This document shows, one piece after another, positions 1-6,975 of a stretch of DNA of 45,380 nt (positions are counted from its first letter, which is position 1; each line of letters starts with the position of its first letter). Source of the stretch: DRGT01 sp035685445. GTDB taxonomy: Archaea; Thermoproteota; Nitrososphaeria; Nitrososphaerales; Nitrosopumilaceae. The notes beneath the pieces were generated by a model. It was not told where the DNA came from and made no database searches. It saw nothing but the letters and a program-made list of their open reading frames with translations. Made by a program: the position numbers and the translations under genes. The stretch spans positions 1 to 45,380 of the forward strand of contig DASSAK010000022.1 of NCBI GenBank assembly GCA_035685445.1. Reading direction: 5' to 3'.

Positions 1-994
1 CCTCCAATTCATTTTTTATTTTTACAAGATTTTGTAAATCCTTTTTTTCAATCTCAATAATTCCTTGTCTTTCAAGCCTTTTTACTGCACGCCACATTGT
101 GGTTCTTGGTTGAAGGAATTTTTTTCGCAATTCGCTTTCTAATGCTTGGCCACCATTATTGAAAATAAAATTTATCAATTCTTTATCATCTTCGCGCAAA
201 TTAGGTCGTAGGTTGAAAATTGTTTCTGGTTCAAGGGGTTTTCCAGTTCTAGTAATAGATGTTGTAATTTCTGGCTTCTTTTGAGCTCTTTTAAGAAATA
301 CCACTCCCATTACTCCTGCTGCTGCAATAGCACCACCAATTACAATCAAGATGCCACCAAATTCATTTTCAGGTGTTGTGGTGGTAGGAGGGATTGGAAC
401 AGGTGTTCCAAAAACATAGTTTATTTCAGAAGAACCACTTGGAAGAAACAATCTGGTTCTCTCATCTACAATTTCCATGTTTAGTGGCAAAGTGCTCATT
501 CCAACTATAACTGAATTTTCAGGCATTAGTAGAGTGTAATCAGTGGGAGCATCCAAAGTAAATGTCCAAATTCTTCCTTCTTTAGAAACCAAGTCATGAA
601 TATCATAATTTACTAAAATTGTGGATAAACCAAATGTTCCAATTGTGGCAACATCATTTGTAATTTCAGAAGAAAGTAAAATATCATTTTCTCCTACTGC
701 CACAAAGTTATCAATTTCATCACCAAAAAGATTCAACGTAAAGTTTGCTGCTAACGAATCTACTTCAATTTCTGAGTAGACGTGTGTTGAACCATCAGAA
801 TAAATGGTTAGATCCATGGTCTTGGTTGAGCTATATGAATTCTGAAATGGCATGGCAATTGCCATCATAATTAAGCCAGCCAAAATAATGGGCATTTTTG
901 CCATCGTTTGGAGAATACTTTCAGTCCTTACAAAAAGCATTCCATCCTCTAAGATAGACTCCTGCCTATGTAGAGGGTTCAATTGTTGATTCAT
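1..994 (-). CDS. membrane-anchored winged-helix regulator, C-terminus beyond the left edge
   Basis: Open frame read from ATG at 994 to the window edge, about 331 codons, no stop seen. Residues about 30-50 form a hydrophobic signal or membrane segment. A beta-rich extracytoplasmic part follows, then a Thr/Pro linker and a second hydrophobic segment (GGILIVIGGAIAAAGVMGVV). The C-terminal part has a winged-helix look (LRKKFLQPRTTMWRAVKRLE, then GIIEIEKK). This is the architecture of predicted membrane-associated archaeal regulators (COG2512-like): an outside domain coupled to an inside DNA-binding domain. It starts 5 nt after the stop of the winged-helix gene 1000-1287, so the two are probably one transcript. 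Ligand and targets are unknown. ATGs at codons 19 and 31 are alternative starts. Confidence 0.75.
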   Translation of the reverse strand, partial: MNQQLNPLHRQESILEDGMLFVRTESILQTMAKMPIILAGLIMMAIAMPFQNSYSSTKTMDLTIYSDGSTHVYSEIEVDSLAANFTLNLFGDEIDNFVAVGENDILLSSEITNDVATIGTFGLSTILVNYDIHDLVSKEGRIWTFTLDAPTDYTLLMPENSVIVGMSTLPLNMEIVDERTRLFLPSGSSEINYVFGTPVPIPPTTTTPENEFGGILIVIGGAIAAAGVMGVVFLKRAQKKPEITTSITRTGKPLEPETIFNLRPNLREDDKELINFIFNNGGQALESELRKKFLQPRTTMWRAVKRLERQGIIEIEKKDLQNLVKIKNELE

Positions 995-999
995 TTTGC

Positions 1000-1287
1000 T
1001 TAATACCTTAGATTCATGGATTCGACAAGATTCTGAAATCTTCTAAATTCCTGGAAAAATTGAAGTCCTTTCTCAGTAATCATAAAGACTCGATTTCTGT
1101 CGTTTTTTACAGATTCTACCAATCCAGCAGTGACAAGTTTATCACATTTGTCTAAGACGGCATAATGTGAGAGGTTTGCCCTTCTTGAAATTGCAGATAC
1201 GATGACTCCGTTTCGTCCACCTTCCATAGTAACGTCAAGGATGTCACCCATGATGCCCATTTCGGACCTGTATTGTTGTTTTGACAT
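1000..1287 (-). CDS. small winged-helix transcription regulator
   Basis: 95-residue protein that is essentially one winged-helix domain. Helices run through VIVSAISRRANLSHYAVLDK, followed by a wing with LVESVKNDRNRVFMITEKG and a C-terminal helix probably used for dimerisation. This resembles the ArnR1-like/HTH_45 winged helices common as stand-alone regulators in thaumarchaea. ATG at 1287 has an AT-rich TATA-like box (gctttatgag on the plus strand, 1309-1318) about 26 bp upstream, which fits a leaderless message. An 11-nt direct repeat lies just upstream of that box and could be its own operator (inference). It probably forms an operon with the membrane-anchored regulator downstream. Target genes are unknown. 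Confidence 0.75.
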   Translation of the reverse strand: MSKQQYRSEMGIMGDILDVTMEGGRNGVIVSAISRRANLSHYAVLDKCDKLVTAGLVESVKNDRNRVFMITEKGLQFFQEFRRFQNLVESMNLRY

Positions 1288-1333
1288 GACATACTATACG
1301 ATTGCTTGCTTTATGAGGGACATTTTGAAACGT

Positions 1334-1356
1334 CAAAGCGGAACGCAAAGCGGAAC
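1334..1356. repeat. tandem 11-nt direct repeat upstream of a regulator promoter
   Basis: CAAAGCGGAAC occurs at 1334-1344 and again at 1346-1356, a 12-nt period. It is GC-richer than the flanks. It sits about 47-69 bp upstream of the ATG at 1287, just beyond the likely TATA box, the usual place for an archaeal activator or autoregulator site. Function is inferred from position only. Confidence 0.5.
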
Positions 1357-1428
1357 AGTCGTTTCATTACATAAAAATTCAAAAAAACTAGATTTTTTGA
1401 TGCGCGGGAAAAATTCCAATGGATTCGT

Positions 1429-1438
1429 ATATTTAATA
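1429..1438 (+). promoter_or_regulatory. TATA box for the coiled-coil gene at 1467
   Basis: tatatttaat, centred about 33 bp upstream of the ATG at 1467. The spacing predicts a transcript start a few bases before the start codon. Confidence 0.5.
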
Positions 1439-1466
1439 ACGTCCTTTATGTACGATTCAATAAGTC

Positions 1467-2018
1467 ATGGTCGGACTATTTGATCGCTTCAAGAAGGAAT
1501 TTGAAGATGAGGAAGGCGGAATGGTTGAAGAGTCTTCTGAAACCACTTATGAGCCAGAGCCGGAACCAGAGCCGGAACCAGAGCCGGAACCGACACCAGA
1601 AGTTGCTCCTGAATCACAGCCGGAACCTCAAACTCAATCCTTTGAACCTCAGTCATCTAGCTCTATTGGTATAGATGCTCTAATGAACAAACGAGTGAAG
1701 CTTGAAGAAGCCATTGATTATGTGGGGGTAATGATCAAAAATCTCAAAGACAAAAGAACTAAGCTAGAAAAGGAGATCGAAGATGAATCAGTCGATATTA
1801 AAAATCTTAAAGAAAAACTAGTCAAAGTGAGAGAATACATTGATGAGGAAAATAAGGGAATTGAGGACTTGACTCAAAAGAGAACTCGGGTAGAAGGTGA
1901 GGCTGATGAGGTAGGAAATATTATCAATGATCTAAAAAACAAATTATCTGGTATTGATAGTGTTGTTGATACGGAGGGTAAAAAAGTGCAGAGTTTTAAA
2001 CAATCAAGGCCTCAATAA
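1467..2018 (+). CDS. acidic coiled-coil protein with Glu-Pro repeat
   Basis: 183 residues. After a short N-terminal MVGLFDRFKKEFEDEEGG segment comes a Glu-Pro run (about residues 28-42), then a Pro/Gln/Ser linker. From about residue 73 to the end there is a long heptad-type coiled coil rich in Lys, Glu, Leu and Ile, with repeated KNLKDKR/KNLKEKL units. No signal peptide or catalytic motif is visible. I do not recognise a characterised family. A cytoplasmic scaffold or chromosome- or cell-division-associated coiled coil is possible because the convergent neighbour is a CdvB/ESCRT-III-type protein, but that is inference from position. Confidence 0.7.
   Translation: MVGLFDRFKKEFEDEEGGMVEESSETTYEPEPEPEPEPEPEPTPEVAPESQPEPQTQSFEPQSSSSIGIDALMNKRVKLEEAIDYVGVMIKNLKDKRTKLEKEIEDESVDIKNLKEKLVKVREYIDEENKGIEDLTQKRTRVEGEADEVGNIINDLKNKLSGIDSVVDTEGKKVQSFKQSRPQ
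1551..1592 (+). repeat. 12-bp Glu-Pro-coding tandem repeat
   Basis: Units of gagccggaacca (with one variant unit first) repeat in phase with the reading frame and encode the EPEPEP run of the coiled-coil protein. Unit number may vary between strains through slippage. Confidence 0.75.
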
Positions 2019-2049
2019 AATTAAAATTTTGAATTTTTAAAAAAAGATT

Positions 2050-2694
2050 TTACATGAATCGTGAAGTTGTAGAGGGAACTTCAGAATCCATTGGAGTGTT
2101 TGGGAATTTGTTATCAACTGTACTTTCAGCAACTGCTGCTGCCTCTTGTAGAATTTTATCTGATTCAGCATTTGTTGATTCATCAATTCCAAATGTTGCA
2201 TCTCCGGAGAATGTTTCTGTCATCAAACCTCCCAACATTTCAGCCATCTTGTTAATCTCTTGATCAGCACCTGGCATGAATTTTGCAAGTGATGATTTTA
2301 GATTCTTCATTAGGCCTATTGTTGGCATGATTGTTACCACAGTATCACCAAGGTCATGAGCAGTTGTTAATCGTAATTCAATCTGTTCTAATGCCATTCT
2401 AGCATTACCAAGAATTTTTGAAACTTTACGAATTTCGGCTAATTCATTTGATAGTACTTTACTTGTTTGAGTGTCATGTTGTTGAGTTGCAATAACAACT
2501 CTTTGAAAAATTTTCTCATCTCTTTCTTTTAGTTTTGAGAGCATATTATCTAATTTTGAGATTTGTCCTCGAAGCCTCTTAATGGCCATCTCAACTCTTG
2601 GTTTTAGCGGACCCTTTGGTTTAAGGGCATCGTTAATCCTTTCCGACAATCCGGGAGTTGGTGGTTTAGACCACTTGTTCTGAAAACCAGTCAC
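2050..2694 (-). CDS. ESCRT-III/Snf7-family protein, CdvB paralog
   Basis: 214 residues. The N-terminal half is a basic helical region (LKPRVEMAIKRLRGQISKLD, then LKERDEKIFQRVVIATQQHD) followed by a second helical hairpin with NELAEIRKVSKILGNARMAL. This is the archaeal ESCRT-III core that polymerises on membrane during cell division with CdvA and the AAA ATPase CdvC. The C-terminal tail is acidic and Ser/Thr-rich. I see no winged-helix extension of the kind that lets main CdvB bind CdvA, so it is more likely one of the shorter paralogs than primary CdvB. The start is GTG at 2694, chosen because AAAGGAG lies 5 nt upstream, one of the few clear Shine-Dalgarno sites in the window. It converges on the coiled-coil gene. 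Confidence 0.85.
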   Translation of the reverse strand: MTGFQNKWSKPPTPGLSERINDALKPKGPLKPRVEMAIKRLRGQISKLDNMLSKLKERDEKIFQRVVIATQQHDTQTSKVLSNELAEIRKVSKILGNARMALEQIELRLTTAHDLGDTVVTIMPTIGLMKNLKSSLAKFMPGADQEINKMAEMLGGLMTETFSGDATFGIDESTNAESDKILQEAAAVAESTVDNKFPNTPMDSEVPSTTSRFM

Positions 2695-2796
2695 GATGGC
2701 TCCTTTAATTATAGACTATTAATTTCCGATGTGAAATATGGTTTACTGTCCATAAAATTTCACTAACAAAAAATGTACGAAATTGCATTAATGAGA

Positions 2797-2901
2797 CTAG
2801 ATATTCAAAAGAGCTGTTCTTTGAGGGTGAATCTTTTTGATATGATTCTGCACCGTAGTATCGTTATTCAGGGCTTCGCCACAAAGGGGACACTTTACCA
2901 T
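2797..2901 (-). CDS. 34-residue C2H2 zinc-finger microprotein
   Basis: ATG at 2901 to TAG at 2797-2799. The peptide begins MVKCPLCGEALNNDTTVQNH and continues IKKIHPQRTALLNI. It holds one classical finger, Cys-x2-Cys-x12-His-x4-His (Cys4, Cys7, His20, His25). Single-finger C2H2 microproteins are known in archaea and are usually taken as DNA- or protein-binding adaptors. The palindromic TATA-like box at 2927-2936 is centred 30 bp upstream, so a near-leaderless transcript is expected. The gene lies antisense to the region just upstream of TFB copy 1 and would be fired divergently from the same box. The conserved finger spacing argues that it is real despite its length. Its role is unknown. Confidence 0.6.
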   Translation of the reverse strand: MVKCPLCGEALNNDTTVQNHIKKIHPQRTALLNI

Positions 2902-2926
2902 TTTATGTTTGAGGTTAAAAAAAATG

Positions 2927-2936
2927 TATTTAAATA
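2927..2936. promoter_or_regulatory. palindromic TATA box, probably bidirectional
   Basis: tatttaaata is a perfect palindrome. On the minus strand it is 30 bp from the zinc-finger ATG at 2901. On the plus strand it predicts a start near 2957 and a leader of about 60 nt before TFB copy 1 at 3019. Confidence 0.5.
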
Positions 2937-3018
2937 TTGTTTTTTAGCCGAAATTAGCCAATTTGGTGAATTAACTCAATCTTTTTATCAGCTATCAGAA
3001 TCACCAATTCTAGATTTT

Positions 3019-3930
3019 ATGACTCAGATGATTAGAACTAGCGATAAGTGTCAAAGGTGTGGTAAGGGGTCTATGCTTACAGATGATAATACTGGTGAGA
3101 TGTTTTGCTCCAAATGTGGATTTGTTGTCTCAGATAGGAGTGAGCAGGAAGGTCCAGAATGGCGATCGTTCTCAAAAGACGAACATGGTGATAGAGCAAG
3201 GGCGGGAACGCCTACATCGCTTGCAATGCATGATATGGGCCTTGCAACAATCATCAATCCAATAAACAAAGACGCCTCTGGCAAGCCACTTACTGCCTCA
3301 ATGAAAAGCACCATTGAACGTCTAAGAACTTGGGATAGTAGAAGCCAGGTTCATGAGCCAGTTGATAGAAACTTTAGACAAGCCTTTAGTGAGCTAGATC
3401 GATTAAAAGACAAACTTGCATTATCTGATGCTGTAATTGAAAAAACTGCATATATTTACAGAAAAGCTTTGGATAAAGGTCTAGTTAGGGGAAGATCAAT
3501 TCCAGCATTAGTTGCTGCGTCACTTTATGCAGCTTGTAGAAATACAGAAACCCCTAGGACATTAACTGATGTAGCAAATGGGATTAATATCAAAAGAAAA
3601 GATGTTGCTAGATGTTATAGATTATTACTCAGAGAATTAGATCTGAAGATGCCAGTTGTGGATCCTATAAAATGTGTTTCAAGGATTGCTAGTATTGCAA
3701 GTCTTAATGAAAAGACAAAAAGAAAAGCTCTTGAATTTTTAGATGAGGCAACTAGAATTGAGGTGTCTGCTGGAAAAGATCCAATGGGCCTTGCAGCAGC
3801 AGCGCTTTATCTTTCGTGTGTTATGATGGGAGAAAACAAAACTCAAAAAGATATTGCACAAGCTGCAGGAGTTACAGAGGTAACAATTAGAAATCGTTAC
3901 AAGGGTCTAAAAGAAGAGTTAAAACTTTAG
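3019..3930 (+). CDS. tfb: transcription initiation factor TFB, copy 1
   Basis: Archaeal TFIIB homolog, 303 residues from this start. It recruits RNA polymerase to the TBP-TATA complex. An N-terminal zinc ribbon has Cys11, Cys14, Cys30 and Cys33. A B-finger/linker follows (GPEWRSF then HGDRARAG), and two cyclin-like repeats fill about residues 110-300, ending in a helix-turn-helix (VTEVTIRNRYKGLKEELKL) that reads the BRE. ATG 3019 was chosen because it places the four cysteines exactly where they fall in copy 2 from its ATG at 9333, and both proteins are then 303 residues. The open frame continues upstream to 2773 but that part does not look like TFB. Two stretches are nearly identical in DNA to copy 2. 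Thaumarchaea usually carry several TFBs. Confidence 0.93.
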   Translation: MTQMIRTSDKCQRCGKGSMLTDDNTGEMFCSKCGFVVSDRSEQEGPEWRSFSKDEHGDRARAGTPTSLAMHDMGLATIINPINKDASGKPLTASMKSTIERLRTWDSRSQVHEPVDRNFRQAFSELDRLKDKLALSDAVIEKTAYIYRKALDKGLVRGRSIPALVAASLYAACRNTETPRTLTDVANGINIKRKDVARCYRLLLRELDLKMPVVDPIKCVSRIASIASLNEKTKRKALEFLDEATRIEVSAGKDPMGLAAAALYLSCVMMGENKTQKDIAQAAGVTEVTIRNRYKGLKEELKL

Positions 3931-3964
3931 TCTTTTTATTATTGAAAATTTTCATAGAGTTAAA

Positions 3965-4408
3965 TTGAATCTAAAACTTGGTGGTGTGGGTATAGCTATA
4001 ATTGGTATTTCAATTTTTATCATTTTTCTTGGAATGGGTTTTGAAAAAAATAGTGCTGATGATGTTTTTCATGTAACTTTGGCAGATCCTGCAATGTATA
4101 AAAACGGCGTATTTACTGATTTATTTGAAATTGAAAAAGGGATTTATCAGTTTGAGTTTGTTCCAAATGGAGATAGTCCTAAAACGTTGACAATTTCTCT
4201 CTCTGGACCTGAACATAATTATGTTGAAAAATTTGTGCTAAATTCAGAATCTCATGAAACTGGAATTTCTCAGTATTTTACTTGGAATTATACAGGAGAT
4301 GGAGAATCAAAAATAGAGATTTCTTCTCCCCAAGAGGTTCAGATAATAATAAACCCGCATGAAAATTATGATGGTCCAGTATCGATTTTTTTGAAAAAAT
4401 TGCCTTAA
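3965..4408 (+). CDS. small membrane-anchored extracytoplasmic protein
   Basis: 147 residues from TTG 3965, the only start that keeps the whole hydrophobic segment; no in-frame ATG lies between the upstream stop and residue 24. Residues about 5-24 (GGVGIAIIGISIFIIFLGMG) form a membrane anchor. The rest is beta-rich and predicted outside, with QFEFVPNGDSPKTLTISLSG and a C-terminal strand VSIFLKKLP. It may be a small jelly-roll or emp24-like lumenal domain, but I do not recognise a named family. It follows TFB copy 1 by 34 nt and may be read from the same transcript. Confidence 0.6.
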   Translation: MNLKLGGVGIAIIGISIFIIFLGMGFEKNSADDVFHVTLADPAMYKNGVFTDLFEIEKGIYQFEFVPNGDSPKTLTISLSGPEHNYVEKFVLNSESHETGISQYFTWNYTGDGESKIEISSPQEVQIIINPHENYDGPVSIFLKKLP

Positions 4409-4420
4409 GAAATTTAGGTG

Positions 4421-4508
4421 GCGTGATCCCTCACAGCAGAACTTTCAGAGATTACCTCTCTTGTCAAGATTTTGCGCTTGACGCCTAGCTTGTTCTGCGG
4501 GATCACGC
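4421..4508 (-). ncRNA. candidate structured RNA (strand uncertain)
   Basis: A compact 88-nt fold, clearly GC-richer than its flanks. The outer stem is 10 perfect pairs (GCGTGATCCC 4421-4430 with 4499-4508). A 5-nt one-sided bulge is followed by a 7-pair stem (GCAGAAC 4436-4442 with 4492-4498). Inside are two hairpins: AGAGA/TCTCT (4447-4451/4457-4461) and GTCAAG/CTTGAC (4463-4468/4477-4482), giving a three-way junction. It lacks tRNA T-loop and 5S rRNA signatures. The minus strand is preferred because a TATA-like box lies about 20 bp upstream on that strand. A 30-codon GTG frame (4506 to 4414) runs through it, but its codons are GC-ending, unlike neighbouring genes, so RNA is the better reading. 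Confidence 0.5.
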
Positions 4509-4523
4509 AGTTTTAGTCGATAG

Positions 4524-4532
4524 AAATTATAT
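4524..4532 (-). promoter_or_regulatory. TATA-like box upstream of the structured element
   Basis: atataattt on the minus strand, centred about 20 bp before 4508 and 22 bp before the GTG at 4506. The spacing is slightly short of the usual 25-27 bp, so the link is tentative. Confidence 0.35.
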
Positions 4533-4658
4533 CCATCGGCATTATTTCATATACGAATTTAAAGTATTTAATATTTAACATTAATTTTTATAAAAAAAAC
4601 TAGTAAAGTAATGATTTTTTCATGCGTAAAATACCGAAATATAGAATGATCTCAATTT

Positions 4659-4922
4659 TTGGTTGTGATTAGAATCAAACCAATTAATAGCATCGCTAGG
4701 AAATTTTTGTCGTTGAAGCCTGAGAAACGAAAGAAGGTCAAATTGATAATTTTACTTGCAGCAATTTGGTTTGTCGTAACATTGCCCTTACCATGGGTTG
4801 TAAATAATCCAGATATTCCAGAATCTGCGTTTGTAAGTGTTTTAGCTATAATCGGAATAATTTCAGTCCCATTTGTAGTTCTTGGAATAGTTTGGACACT
4901 TAAACCAGAACTCACTACTTGA
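4659..4922 (+). CDS. small two-helix membrane protein, unknown
   Basis: 87 residues from TTG 4659, or 85 from GTG 4665; an in-frame stop at 4647-4649 rules out earlier starts. A basic N-terminus (LKPEKRKKVK) leads into a first hydrophobic helix (LIILLAAIWFVVTLPLPWVV). After a short loop comes a second helix (AFVSVLAIIGIISVPFVVLG). The basic head suggests an N-in topology. No motif points to function. It ends 16 nt before the CysQ-like gene and could be cotranscribed with it. Confidence 0.55.
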   Translation: MVVIRIKPINSIARKFLSLKPEKRKKVKLIILLAAIWFVVTLPLPWVVNNPDIPESAFVSVLAIIGIISVPFVVLGIVWTLKPELTT

Positions 4923-4938
4923 GATAAAATAGAAAAAC

Positions 4939-5757
4939 ATGGATATACCCAAACTTCCTTTTGAAACAAACCTTTCGGAGATACAAATAGCTGTAAATGC
5001 TGCAATAACAGCAGGAAATGAAATTCTTCAAGTGTATGGAAAAAATTTTTCTTCCGATGTAAAAAGTGATAATTCTCCTATTACGGAAGCAGATCTGAAA
5101 AGCAATAATACTATCAAAAATATTCTTTCAAAAACAAATTTCTATATTCTTTCAGAAGAAGATAAAGACGACGAAAAACGATTAAAAGAAAAAAAGATTT
5201 GGATTGTTGATCCTCTTGATGGAACGACTGATTTTGTGAATCGAACTGGTGAATTTACAGTTATGATAGCATTAGTTGAAAATAAAAAACCGATTTTAGG
5301 AATTATTTGTTGGCCAACAGAAAGAACATTATTTTTAGCTCAAAAAGGTTTTGGAGCATGGAAGTTTTCTAATAATTTGTGGGCAAAAATTTCAGTTAGT
5401 AATATTTCACAATTAAAAAAATGTAGGGCTGTTGGTAGCAGACATCATCTTTCAGAGAATGAAAAGGAATTACTAAAAAAACTCCAAATTTTAGATTTTA
5501 CAAGTATTGGTAGCTCACTTAAAGTTGGAAAAATCAGCTCAGGAATAGCAGATGTATATTTAACAACAACAAACAAGATGAAGGAATGGGATACATGTGC
5601 TTCATATTGTATAATTTCCGAAGCAGGTGGAAAAATGACAGATATGAAAGGGAACGATATGTCTTATAATAATAAAATTGTGAACCATAAAAATGGAGTC
5701 CTCGTAACAAATGGTTTGGTTCATGAAAAAATTGTAAATGAGTTTAAAAAATTATAG
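4939..5757 (+). CDS. cysQ: 3'(2'),5'-bisphosphate nucleotidase, CysQ/IMPase family
   Basis: 272 residues of the lithium-sensitive phosphatase fold. Metal-site motifs are in order: SEED (72-75), WIVDPLDGTTDF (88-99) and KEWDTCASY (215-223, Asp218). GSSLK at 191-195 is the form seen in CysQ rather than in plain inositol monophosphatases, so the likely substrate is PAP or PAPS, released as AMP or APS plus phosphate. The gene converges on and overlaps by 6 nt an APS kinase, the enzyme that makes PAPS. The pair therefore covers PAPS formation and removal of the PAP by-product. An inositol or fructose-1,6-bisphosphatase activity cannot be excluded from sequence. Confidence 0.85.
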   Translation: MDIPKLPFETNLSEIQIAVNAAITAGNEILQVYGKNFSSDVKSDNSPITEADLKSNNTIKNILSKTNFYILSEEDKDDEKRLKEKKIWIVDPLDGTTDFVNRTGEFTVMIALVENKKPILGIICWPTERTLFLAQKGFGAWKFSNNLWAKISVSNISQLKKCRAVGSRHHLSENEKELLKKLQILDFTSIGSSLKVGKISSGIADVYLTTTNKMKEWDTCASYCIISEAGGKMTDMKGNDMSYNNKIVNHKNGVLVTNGLVHEKIVNEFKKL

Positions 5758-6264
5758 TAGGTTTTTTGACTTTAGGTATTCCGTTATTGCCTGAGCACTT
5801 TCATCAAGAGTTTGTTTTTCTGTATCCACTGTAAAATCTGGATTCGGTGGTGCTTCGTAAGGATCATCTAATCCTGTAAAGTTTTTAATTTCACCTGCTC
5901 TTGCTTTTTTATACATGCCCTTGACATCACGCTCTTCACACTTATCAAGAGAGCATTTTACATAAATTTCAGAAAATTTTTCATTATCGTCAATAATTTT
6001 TCTAGCATTTTCTCTATTTTCAATATAGGGACTAACTAAAGAAACTCCTACTGGAACCTTGTGTTTAAGAAGAAGTTTGGCCAGATGTGCTACTTTTTTG
6101 TTATGTTCATCTCTTCCTTCTTTTGAAAAGTCTTTTGGGGACAACCACTCTCGTAATTCATCTCCGTCAAGCATAGCTAAGTTTGGAATTGTTTCTTGAA
6201 GTTTTCTTAGAATTGTGGTTTTTCCAGAACAAGGAAGTCCAGTCATCCATAATACAAATGCCAT
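5752..6264 (-). CDS. cysC: adenylylsulfate (APS) kinase
   Basis: 170 residues, near the usual stand-alone CysC length. P-loop GLPCSGKTT at 9-17. LDGDELREWLS (32 on) is the characteristic APS-kinase segment after the first strand. SLVSPYIENRENARKI and EIYVKCSLDKCEERDVKG are the later substrate-lid regions. The C-terminal FTGLDDPYEAPPNPDFTVDT is also typical. It phosphorylates APS to PAPS with ATP in the cytoplasm. No sulfurylase domain is fused. It ends inside the 3' end of the CysQ-like gene on the other strand, which supports a shared PAPS/PAP role. Confidence 0.9.
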   Translation of the reverse strand: MAFVLWMTGLPCSGKTTILRKLQETIPNLAMLDGDELREWLSPKDFSKEGRDEHNKKVAHLAKLLLKHKVPVGVSLVSPYIENRENARKIIDDNEKFSEIYVKCSLDKCEERDVKGMYKKARAGEIKNFTGLDDPYEAPPNPDFTVDTEKQTLDESAQAITEYLKSKNLL

Positions 6265-6308
6265 TGCAATCTACAAGAAAAATTTACTGCTTAAAGACCT
6301 TACGATGA

Positions 6309-6854
6309 TTATTGATTTTTGAACCATTGTCGTTGTTCTAAGAGATCTATTTCCTTTATCATCTCATTAATTTTTTTTGTAATACTCATTACGGATTTAA
6401 ATTGTTCATACATTTCTTGTTCTTCTTCTTTTGAAAGAATTGTTTTTTCAGCTTGATCAAAAAAATGCTCTTCCTTTGAAATATGATCATTAAGATAAAT
6501 TGAATAAGTTCTTAGAAATCTTGCTACAGGTTCTCGCGCATCTACTCCATTTTTCCATCTTTGAAGATGTTTTGATATTTGTCTTGCAATTCTTCTCCCA
6601 AACTCATGTTCAATCAAAAAAGTTCTAATTTCCTTTTTTAAAGAATCATAGCTTGCAACGCAAGGAAAATATGAATTTTCTTCCCTTGAGTAATGAATTG
6701 AATCTAGAAATTCAGAAATTATGATGGTGATCTTTTCGATATCAGAAAAAGGAATCTCTTTACCATCATAAAGTGCTTGATAACATTTAGAAATTACTTT
6801 TTCGAGTCGCTTGATTTGTTCGTGATCCTTTCGTAGAGTTTCTGTAGCAGTCAA
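6309..6854 (-). CDS. hemerythrin-like HHE cation-binding protein
   Basis: 181 residues, all-helical. Candidate di-iron ligands have the hemerythrin order: His11, His54 with Glu58/Glu59 (HYSREENSYFP), His83 (IEHEFG), and His124 with Glu128/Glu129 and His130 (LNDHISKEEHFFD). Such proteins bind O2, NO or iron, or act as sensors. No signal peptide, so it is cytoplasmic. The start is TTG at 6854; no in-frame ATG gives the first helix. A perfect 10-bp inverted repeat covers the expected TATA and start region just upstream, so tight repression by a dimeric regulator is likely (inference). Confidence 0.85.
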   Translation of the reverse strand: MTATETLRKDHEQIKRLEKVISKCYQALYDGKEIPFSDIEKITIIISEFLDSIHYSREENSYFPCVASYDSLKKEIRTFLIEHEFGRRIARQISKHLQRWKNGVDAREPVARFLRTYSIYLNDHISKEEHFFDQAEKTILSKEEEQEMYEQFKSVMSITKKINEMIKEIDLLEQRQWFKNQ

Positions 6855-6855
6855 C

Positions 6856-6881
6856 TAAAACACTAAAAATGTAGTGTTTTA
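6856..6881. promoter_or_regulatory. perfect 10-bp palindrome at the hemerythrin promoter
   Basis: TAAAACACTA (6856-6865) and TAGTGTTTTA (6872-6881) with a 6-nt centre. It begins 2 nt upstream of the hemerythrin start codon and runs across the expected TATA/transcript-start zone, as an operator would. An RNA hairpin in the leader is a weaker alternative. Confidence 0.55.
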
Positions 6882-6943
6882 ATTTGTATCTAATTTTCAA
6901 GTAATAATAACATCGGTGCCAATCAAGCTTGACTGATTTGTCT

Positions 6944-6952
6944 TTTAAATAG
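6944..6952 (+). promoter_or_regulatory. TATA box of the antiporter gene
   Basis: tttaaatag centred about 28 bp upstream of the ATG at 6976, the spacing of a leaderless archaeal transcript. It supports that start over the ATGs nine and eleven codons in. Confidence 0.6.
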
Positions 6953-6975
6953 ATAAAAAGCAATAATCGCTGGAC

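Noticed and set aside
1202..1483. Plus-strand frame opposite the small winged-helix gene
   Set aside because: Shadow of the minus-strand gene; composition and content not protein-like.
2773..3018. In-frame 82-codon N-terminal extension of TFB copy 1
   Set aside because: It has no TFB similarity, crosses the TATA box at 2927-2936 and is antisense to the zinc-finger microprotein. Copy 2 has no such extension, and both proteins are 303 residues from the chosen starts.
4414..4506. 30-codon GTG frame on the minus strand through the structured element
   Set aside because: Codons are GC-ending, unlike neighbouring genes, and the same bases form extended perfect stems. It is kept only as an alternative reading of the RNA candidate.
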